A DNA stretch of 64,000 nucleotides, taken from the NCBI GenBank assembly GCA_949358305.1, contig OX442315.1:22842427-22906426 (forward strand), given 5' to 3'. Shown piece after piece: positions 56,431 to 64,000 of this stretch; the stretch's first letter is position 1; every line of letters starts with the position of its first letter. The notes under the pieces were generated by a model. The model made no database searches and was not told the DNA's origin. It was given only the letters and a program-made list of their open reading frames with translations. The stretch comes from Strigamia acuminata. Lineage: Eukaryota > Arthropoda > Chilopoda > Geophilomorpha > Linotaeniidae. A program made the position numbers and the translations under genes.

Positions 56431-57819
56431 TTAACCATCATAAAATTTCGGCAAGTCATCACCTGCGACTATTTTACGACGAATACCATTTTGATCAATT
56501 ATTCCAAGACGAATAACTCCACCACTGCTACCGTCCCGTGACATGGCTAGAGCCACAGCTAGAATTTAAAAAAAAAGTGTGTAAATATAGTAAATAAATG
56601 AAGAAATAAAAACATGTTTGTTGCAGTTAAATAGATTTTTCTCAATACATACATACACTAAAAGTTCAAGTCATAAATTACCGGTACTCTATGTGCAAAA
56701 CTTTAGAAAACGAAAAAAGTCAAAATAAACCATTCATCGTTTGGTTTGGTTGAACTTTTAATGCACCTGTTTTGATTTGCACAAGACATAATTAATTGTT
56801 ATTTATAAAAGAGTATTATTAGTTCAAATAATTTAAACTAAATATTTAATTTTGATATAAATATTAATTTCGAATTTAAAATACTAATAATACTAATAAC
56901 AGTATATATTCAACCGAAGAAAGTAGCTGATTTCGAAGTGACCAGCTTTACAAAATCGGATTGTCTTACTTTTTACAACAAATTCGAGACATTCCTGTTC
57001 TTTCATTTCTTTACGGAAGTTGGCATCAACAAAACCTAAAACGTAGGTGCTTCCAGATCCACCAATAGAGACTTGTTGACGTACACACATTCCACCAAGA
57101 GGAACTGTGTAAACCTATGAAAATTTAATCAAAATATATAATAAAACAAACAAGAACTTATTATTCATGTAACTAATTAATAAAATTTTAATAAGAAAGC
57201 TAATTTGAACTTAACAAACAACAATAATCACACCTGTCCTCCAAATCTTTTGTCCCAACCAGCACAAATAATTCCAGCCGTTAACTGATCGCGATAATTG
57301 TAGCATAACTCCCTGAAAACGCTCGCTGCCGTTTTCACCAATGTAGCTTCATTTAATTCAACCCTGAAATTTTCAATAATCATATTTAACCCATATTTTT
57401 ATAGCATTTCTTGTTCGTACTCATGGAATCCTAAATGGTACGCCACAATGTCGGCAATGGCTTGGGTATCTGCAGCGGAGCCAGATCGACAGCAGTAAAT
57501 CGAATCCGTTACTTTTGTTAATTTATCAGCCACTCGATTCGCGACGTATGTGCTAAAAATTAATCAACGCAATATATTATTTATTTGTTTTGCAATTTAC
57601 TAAATCAAATCCAAACCCGGTAGTCGATCTTGAATCGGCGCCTATCACAACACCACCATCATATTCAACAGCCATAATGGTAGTCTGAAAAGCAATCATT
57701 TCCAAATAAATTATTATACTCGTTTCAATTTCATCGTGAATTAAACTTACGCCTGTAGAGTGTTCATCATTAACCCAATCCATATCAACTGAGCCGTGGT
57801 TGCCGTACACCGCAGCCAT
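56431..57819 (-). CDS. PSMB6: Proteasome subunit beta type-6 (beta1), 223 aa, six exons
   Basis: Exons (minus): 57819-57751, 57684-57617, 57552-57421, 57363-57234, 57114-56970, 56558-56431; join 672 nt in frame. It is the beta1 subunit of the 20S core, which cleaves after acidic residues. A 23-aa propeptide ends DEHSTG, then mature [11 protein letters not shown]. The catalytic Thr1 lies exactly at the exon 1/2 junction. Mature Asp17 (GADSR) and Lys33 (VADK) are present. [36 protein letters not shown] and [12 protein letters not shown] are family hallmarks. Length fits animal beta1 (about 223-239 aa). The exon 2 donor (GG/GTTTGG) is weak but forced by frame. FANCI follows ~350 bp downstream on the same strand. 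Confidence 0.95.
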
Positions 57820-58230
57820 TTTGTAAACACTTTCAGCAAGTCACGACAAAGCGCTACAACTTACGTTTGATATTGTGGCCAGCAGATGGCTCTCGACACT
57901 CTGAACCATTTAGTGAAATCTAGTGACAAAATCTATTAACATCAATGTGAAGTAACCCATAAAATCGAGTACAAAATCCGAGATGCAAAGCAACGCTATT
58001 ATTTTATTCGAAAAAATAAAACGACATACACTCACTGACTCAATGAGCCATATTTTTATCTATAAATAAGTGGACTCCATCCACAAACTTTAAAAATAAA
58101 AAGATTAAAAAATTGCATAAGAAATGGTTTTCATTTCAGTTTAATAGAAAGAAATGATTCTCTCTTTTGTTTCAAAAAAAAGAAATAAAATTTATCACTT
58201 AAAATTATGTAAATAATTATTTATCCACAG

Positions 58231-58401
58231 TCAGTGACTGGTGTTCCTCCCCAGTGGAAGAGATTTGGAACCGGCCGGCGGAAAACAGCCGCGGTCCTAT
58301 CACACGTTTTCCTAGACACATCGGGCAGCAGACTAGTTACGGCATCCAGCCATCCAGAGGAGTTCCTTTTCGTTTGGATTATGGTTATGTTTCGCCAATA
58401 G
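58231..58401 (+). other. Possible exon (VTGVPPQWKRFG...), low confidence
   Basis: Follows an acceptor-like 'ttatccacag' and stays open for 56 codons to TAG with GC-richer composition than its surroundings. The peptide begins SVTGVPPQWKRFGTGRR. Other frames on both strands are open over the same stretch, so coding strand and frame are uncertain. Not recognised. Confidence 0.2.
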
Positions 58402-58730
58402 TGGACACATTTTTTAGACATAAATTTTCATCTGACTGTAAAATGGGTACGTACAAGCACGTTTAGAGATCATTTGTAGACTTAAAATGTATGTAATATT
58501 GGCATCGGGCGATCTTCCGCCTGTTTGAATTCATAGCAATAATTATCCGTTGATTTAGTGATTATTTACACGATTTTGACGTAATTATCGGTAGCTTAAT
58601 CAGGTTTGCTTCATTTTAATTGCGTGAATTTGCTGTAGGGAATGGAAAATGGCGAGGGCGGTAGTAAAAGTGGGCTGTAAGCTCAATCGGGCGCAGCAGC
58701 AGAGACTGCTCGTTGCGGGCCACTCATATC

Positions 58731-58738
58731 TGACGTCA
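58731..58738. promoter_or_regulatory. Perfect CRE palindrome TGACGTCA
   Basis: Lies at the edge of a local GC-richer island (58640-58740) that also contains 'ggaaaatggcgagggcgg'. It may mark a promoter. Confidence 0.35.
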
Positions 58739-61700
58739 CCATTTGTGAAATATGAGGAACTCGGTGATTTTTTTTCTTCTAACACATGCTTAATTTGTGT
58801 TAAGATAAGGGTTTATTCAAACGTTTGAAGATGACATAAAATTGAGTTGATTTTACAAGGAAATCAGATTACAGCTCACGGGGGGACACGTGAAAGGAAA
58901 AATAGGTCGCTTGTTTCATAACTCTTTCCATTTGAAAATCGTTGAATACTTGAAACATGTTTGAAGGGGAATTTTTTCATCATCAAATAATTTTTTTTTT
59001 AAGTTATCTGATTTTTTGGATTTTCAGAAATTTAGTATTTAAAAAATATTAAATTCGAAAAATTAAAAAATTGAATAACTATTTTGACCTCAATATTTTT
59101 CTCCATTTTTTAATGAAGCAGCTTGTGGTCAGCTTGCTCTTCTATTTTAATGTGTTCTAGATTGATTGGCAAAGTGACAAAATGGCTGGATGAGTCACGA
59201 CTAACAAGAGTTTTTGCCAGAATGTTTGTACGGAAGAGAGAAAACTGAATGCGGATTTAACGTCTATTATTAATATTTAGAGCATTATTTTTTCCTTTTC
59301 GGTTTAAATAGCAAGAATTATGTCATTACTAGAACATAAAAATGGTAATGCGATTAATTAAAATAAATAATTAAGTTTTATGAATTTAGCAGACATTTTT
59401 AAAAAAAATTATTATCTTCTATTAAGAAAATTATTGTCATAAGCCTAAAAGAATTTGCGCGCGATAACGTTATCATTTTATTGAAAGCAAATAGAAATTT
59501 GATCAGATTTTTATTTACGCTTTGCAAATAAAATTTTATTTTATAGCCGATTTAAGGTGAGAAAAAAAAAAGCGAACAAAATTTTCTTTTCGATGTTTAA
59601 AGCAAAATTTTCACTTCAATGTTATTTTTTTTTTGTTATTTTATGATTAATATTTATACGTTTGACCTCATTATAAAAGATTTTAATCCTGCACTTGAAG
59701 GAAGGGAAAAAAATACTCTTGAAACAAGTGCAGTGCACTCAACACATTTCCAAATTACCACGCATCTTTGGATACGATTTTGTAACCGCTTCGATCAAGG
59801 CCTAGGCCTAACCTCGTCCTCTTTCGAATTGGGAATTCATTATAAATCATTTCTGCCGCTCAACATTTGTGGAACATATAATAAAACACACACAAGAAGG
59901 ATCATTGCCACAAGTAAGCAGTGGAACATGACTAAAGACTTCCTGTCCGAACCCTTATGAACTAGCAAGTTCGTGTCTGTCTTTTTTGTTTTATTTCTTT
60001 TTTGAAAAATTAAAATTGAAGGTTTACGCTTCTTCTATTGTTAATAACTCAGTCATTTTACAGTCTGGAGGTCTGCCAATTGATGCATCTGGGAGGTTTG
60101 TCCTTGATCTTTGTGAGACTAGTTATAAAAGTTTATGTAATCCGCAGTTTGTTTCCTTTGCACGATAAATAGGATGGGATATGCGAACGAAGGGGGTTTA
60201 GGTAATTCAGATTAATGAAATGATATGTCCGTTGCAAACAGTTTTGTATTCCCCATACGGGCAGATGGTGCGAGTTACAAAAACATCTGCTCGAAAAAAT
60301 TCTCTCAGTGAATTACAGGATGAGGATAATAATTCTTTTGGCTAAATATTACGCTAAAATGAGTGAACATATTTTTTTGTGTTAGAAAACTGAGAAAAAA
60401 TATTTTTTGATGATCTATTCGCTAAATTTCACTTATATTGAGTGGCTATACCGGGAAAACTAGGAAGTTCTCGCGTTATTAGAGGTTATCCACCGGAGGT
60501 AATTTGATTTCTAAAGTTATACTGTCATTTAGCTTCAAAAAATACGGGAAACGGATGTGACTTTTAAAATTATGCATTGAAGTCTTAAGTGATTTTTTGC
60601 GTGTCAATTGCGTGTGTGTGTATAATTATCAATTTGTGAATGTTTATAAAAGATGATGATAAAATGACAAAGCACATACGAATTAATGATGGTGTTTGTG
60701 CGGTGATAGTATTACTAAAGATTAAGTATATTTCTATAATTAGTTTAATATGCTGATTACCCTGACCTGGTTTGGTGTGAAAAAATGACCTGAACTGTCG
60801 ATTTGTGAACGATAAAAATGTTAACCCAGTTCAAAGAGGTTTGTAACATGCAAATTTGGGACAAAATCAAATTTCTCTTGCCGCGAGGGAGAAATTGGGC
60901 ATGTCCAGTGAAAATACATCCAAGTAAATCTGACCGTTCTAATCGAGAGTTCATTTGATAGACAACATGGGGCAAATCAAGCGCATTCTACTCACGTGTC
61001 TGCCAGTCATTGAAATAGGATACAAAGGTAAAAATCGGCTGTTAATCTAGAAAATTATCTCTGCATTCGATATATAATTATTGGAAATATCTCGTTTTGA
61101 ATGTCTTTCACCAATTCTAAGAAAACACGTGTGGATAGCTTTTGAAAAGTAGTCAATGAAACATCGTATATGGTTGGACTGACCTACTTTCGTATAATGG
61201 AACGACAAGTGTTGATCGGTGCGAGAAATTTGAGGAAATTAATTTGTTGAAACTATTTTTTTTTAATACTTTTTTTTAGCTTTTCTTTGTGAAATTTAAT
61301 TTACTGGACAATGAAGTTTGGTTCGGAGGTGTTTAAGGTTTTATTTTTAGATTCTATGATTCTTGTTTGGATGAAATGAATTGGAGTTTGGCCAGACTTG
61401 AAACACAAGAGTATTTTAAACCTACACCTTTTATCCAATTTATCCAATTAATTTATTGTTTCATTTAATTTAAATTTTTACATCCTGTATTGAGTACGGT
61501 ACATAAATAAAAGTCCAGCAAATCAGAGCTGAAAATAGAATAGGACGAAGTTGGAAATTAAACAGGATTTATGCTTCGTAAAGTGTAATATGACAGGTGA
61601 TGAAATTGAAGGATGTTGGGGCATCTTGTTACGGGTTTCACATTTAAAGTTGCTGAAGTTGGGGTTCAGAAAACGATACACTTTTTATTTATTTAACTTG

Positions 61701-61797
61701 TCAGAAACGATTTTCTCAAATGAAATCACATTCTGATTTTGTTGAATTTTGAAATAAATGTCAAAATGTTAATCAAACATTGAATTTTTATGGTTAG

Positions 61798-61917
61798 GTA
61801 AATTTACTTGGTCGGATTTAGATAAAAGTGGAAGTAAAAAGAAATACTGTACAGACATTGGGTCTCCAGCAGTATTGATTGGCTTCACTGCGGCACTGCT
61901 GATTCTCACGCCCAACC
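61798..61917 (+). other. Candidate internal exon with membrane-like segment
   Basis: Bounded by acceptor 'tatggttag' and a consensus donor GTGAGT. The 120-bp frame (entered and left in phase 1) reads KFTWSDLDKSGSKKKYC, then TDIGSPAVLIGFTAALLIL, then TPN. The hydrophobic stretch is ~14 residues. Family not recognised. Confidence 0.35.
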
Positions 61918-61994
61918 GTGAGTTTCGCCGGTTCGGTTGGTTACCTGCTGTGTAGAGTTGTCTATGTAAATCGGATATTATTTGCCAGAGCTAG

Positions 61995-62043
61995 ATGGTT
62001 TATCCAGTAGTTAATATGAAGGATAAAAGTGATTCATCTCCAA
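61995..62043 (+). other. Candidate first exon MVYPVVNMKDKSDSSP
   Basis: ATG followed by 16 codons and a strong donor GTAAGTA, leaving phase 1. The same exit phase occurs at 61917 and 63085, as expected for alternative 5' exons of one gene continuing to the right. Confidence 0.3.
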
Positions 62044-62349
62044 GTAAGTATCAGCGTGAGTAATAATTGGTGGGAACTTGATCGATTGGTATCGAAAGTG
62101 AAATTTAAAACGCAATTATTATTTTTTTTTTTGAAAATTGTGAAAGGAATTGGTTACCGATTTCAATGTTGTCCTTCACAGGTATTTCTCAATCGTGGGG
62201 TTGAGGAAATGATTTTTTTTTTTTTTTTTTTAATTTTTAAAATAGAAGTAATGTTTTGCTTGAATGCCGTTTTCAAGGAAAGGAATTTGTAATGGAAATT
62301 GGAAATGGTGAAGTTCAAATTTCAATTGAAATGAAAAGAAAAATGTCTA

Positions 62350-62940
62350 ACCGCTTTTAAGATCATTGAAAATCATGAATGGTTTAAGAAACTCGAGGGA
62401 GGCAACTCAAGTTCAATGGCCAAAGTTAAAACCAACTTAAAATACATTGTCCGTTATTTAGTAAAGCTAGTTTGGTGAAAAAAAGGTTCTTTGTGTAACA
62501 GGAAGTCTCTGACGGTTGACAAGGAAAAAAAAAAGATGAATGAAATTACCAGGTGTTTGACCGAAAAAGAGGCCCAAAAATTATATATATATATTTTTTT
62601 TTTTAAATTTTAGTTTGGAAGAAATAGGAAAGGAAGATAAAAAACACTTTAAAAATACTTACCGGTACTCCCCCTTTCCAAAAAAATTATAAAATTTAAA
62701 GTATTTATTTATTTTATATGATTTTTAGCTATTCAAAAGCGATAAACATGAAATTAGAGCGTTTGTTGTGTCTGGAATAATTTGACTTCACCTATTGCTC
62801 AAAATCTAAACATAGAAATGATGTAAAGGAAGCCTGGGAGGCAATTTATTTAGTACTGGACAGTGAAAAGAAAGAAGGAAAAAAAATGAAGCGCGTATGC
62901 ATGAGTCATGCGTATGGCATGCGTAGCTTGATCAAGGTAC
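62350..62940. other. AT-rich stretch, nothing recognised
   Basis: Contains AT runs (62581-62604) and poly-A tracts. No coding or repeat structure was identified. Confidence 0.4.
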
Positions 62941-62951
62941 AAAAGTCCCAG

Positions 62952-62959
62952 TGACGTCA
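62952..62959. promoter_or_regulatory. Perfect CRE palindrome TGACGTCA
   Basis: Located 111 bp upstream of the candidate start codon at 63070, within a less AT-rich stretch that includes repeated 'gcatgcgta' text. This is a plausible CREB/ATF-responsive core promoter. Confidence 0.4.
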
Positions 62960-63069
62960 AGATGTCAGTAATGTTATTTAACTAGTTTTTTGTGAACGAT
63001 TAACTTCAGTTCACGTCTGGCATTCTTACGCTGTCGATGAATTGTATTTAGTGTGACTCAGGAATCAAA

Positions 63070-63320
63070 ATGGCTATTGGATCTGGTGAGTTGAAAGGAA
63101 TGTTATTTAGTAATGCTTTAATAAGGAAGGATAAATCACGTTGTGGTATATTTTTCGGGCTTTTCATGTTGGAGTTTTTTTATGTTTGAAAAATAATTGC
63201 ACGTTACGATAAAAACAACCCTTTTTTCTTGTTTTTTCTTGTTTTTTTTAAATTAAAAGAAGGCGATAACGAAACAAGAGCGTTTAATAAATGTTTTTTA
63301 TCACCTGCAGTTAAAACTCA
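63070..63320 (+). other. Candidate 5' end of a plus-strand gene (MAIGSE...)
   Basis: A first exon 63070-63085 (ATG GCT ATT GGA TCT G) ends at a consensus donor GTGAGT. An acceptor at 63259 leads into a phase-matched frame, EGDNETRAFNKCFLSPAVKT. The exon 2 end is unclear (a GTCACT donor near 63320, or read-through to 63462). No family recognised; the gene would continue beyond the window. Confidence 0.4.
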
Positions 63321-64000
63321 AGGTCACTTTGATCCACACTCGACATTAATGGCAGAAATGCCAGTGCTGGAAAAAAATATTTGCATCTTTATTTTTGAAA
63401 TTAGATTTTTTTTCTGGTGCTTTTCAGACACGACCCCCAGGAATGTATTTTTTCTTTTTTGAGGGGAGTGGAGACTGAACAACACTAAACTTTAAGTTTG
63501 TAGCTGATTGGTAGGGAGTGTTGAGTGATGGATTTCATCTTTGGAACACCAGATGAGCCCATTTATTTGCTTGCCCTAGTTGCAAATGTTGTGGTGGTCT
63601 GGGAGCTCTTATTATCCACTTTGATGAGATCACTTCCCTTTACACTGACTCTCTGTAATGGGGTGACGGAATAAAGAGCATTTTGTGTTTTTATAGCATG
63701 AACTTATGGGAATTTGGGAGGGGAATGGGTCGTTGTTAGTCCGTCTTATCTGTCACTCGTCTGTGTACAGCAAGTCCTTGAACTTGGTGAGATCATCGAT
63801 GAGCTATTTATACAGAAAGGCAAATGCTAAATAATTATTCTAATGCATTTCAATTCTCGAGCGAGCGAGATAATATTTTTTGATTTGAATTCTCCACCCA
63901 CATGTGCCAGTCTGGAATGTGGGGATGAAAAGAGCAAAATACATCACCCAGAGCAATGGAACATCTTGCATGACATTTACGCAACACATGTTTAAGTTGG

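Larger units (their letters stand above)
57900..61790. other. Long non-coding or poorly defined region, PSMB6 to candidate exons
   Basis: No complete gene is supported. GC-richer islands appear at 58235-58370 and 58625-58745, the latter with a CRE palindrome. A 113-codon frame at 59619-59960 and a short ATG exon-like stretch at 60968-61027 (MGQIKRILLTCLPVIEIGYK then GTAAAA) are unconfirmed. The rest is AT-rich. Confidence 0.4.

Noticed and set aside
59619-59960. 113-codon frame
   Set aside because: Starts in a poly-T stretch, no recognisable motif, no splice or promoter context; could be chance in AT-rich DNA.

Overview
The window looks like AT-rich nuclear DNA from an invertebrate animal. 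Genes are split by many short introns (mostly about 50-75 bp) with GT/AG borders. There are ordinary animal genes: FANCI, proteasome beta1/PSMB6, a galectin and a short-chain dehydrogenase. Transposon debris is dense: LTR/Gypsy, Tc1/mariner, hAT-like, a MULE remnant, TA-target MITEs and a tRNA-Ser-derived repeat. I favour an arthropod or another small-intron protostome, but the sequence alone does not fix the species.

Layout. The left two thirds (1222-40518) hold three very large minus-strand genes of one family. They encode secreted proteins of about 1910, 2059 and 2068 aa. Each has a 49-bp signal-peptide exon, an intron of 60-75 bp, and one exon of about 6 kb. The proteins are built from dozens of ~40-aa helix-strand-strand half repeats, an expanded His/Lys/Pro/Glu low-complexity linker, and a Gly/Val/Ala-rich hydrophobic C-terminal tail. 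Genes 2 and 3 lie in two ~9-kb segmental duplicates (about 11690-20590 and 31575-40720). Between these sits a plus-strand SDR gene (22749-30887), whose third intron holds a TIR element that itself contains an intact Gypsy retrotransposon with identical LTRs. A short, internally deleted family member (48863-49328) and a fragment (45290-45570) lie further right.

The right part holds a galectin gene (46418-46927 plus an unplaced first exon), a MULE remnant (47655-48520), a complete 25-exon FANCI (50018-56083) and a complete 6-exon PSMB6 (56431-57819), all on the minus strand. The last 6 kb has no complete gene but shows candidate plus-strand exons and two perfect CRE palindromes, perhaps the 5' end of a gene continuing past the window.

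How the locus formed. Fragments of the FANCI 3' end recur upstream of repeat-protein promoters and next to galectin fragments (40852-41770, 43786-44104, 49640-49846). The repeat-protein gene therefore appears to have originally sat directly downstream of FANCI and to have been copied leftward by rounds of tandem duplication that carried pieces of FANCI and galectin. The copies also serve as empty-site controls that date some MITE insertions. The best candidate for something undescribed is the secreted giant repeat-protein family with its conserved TATA promoters.
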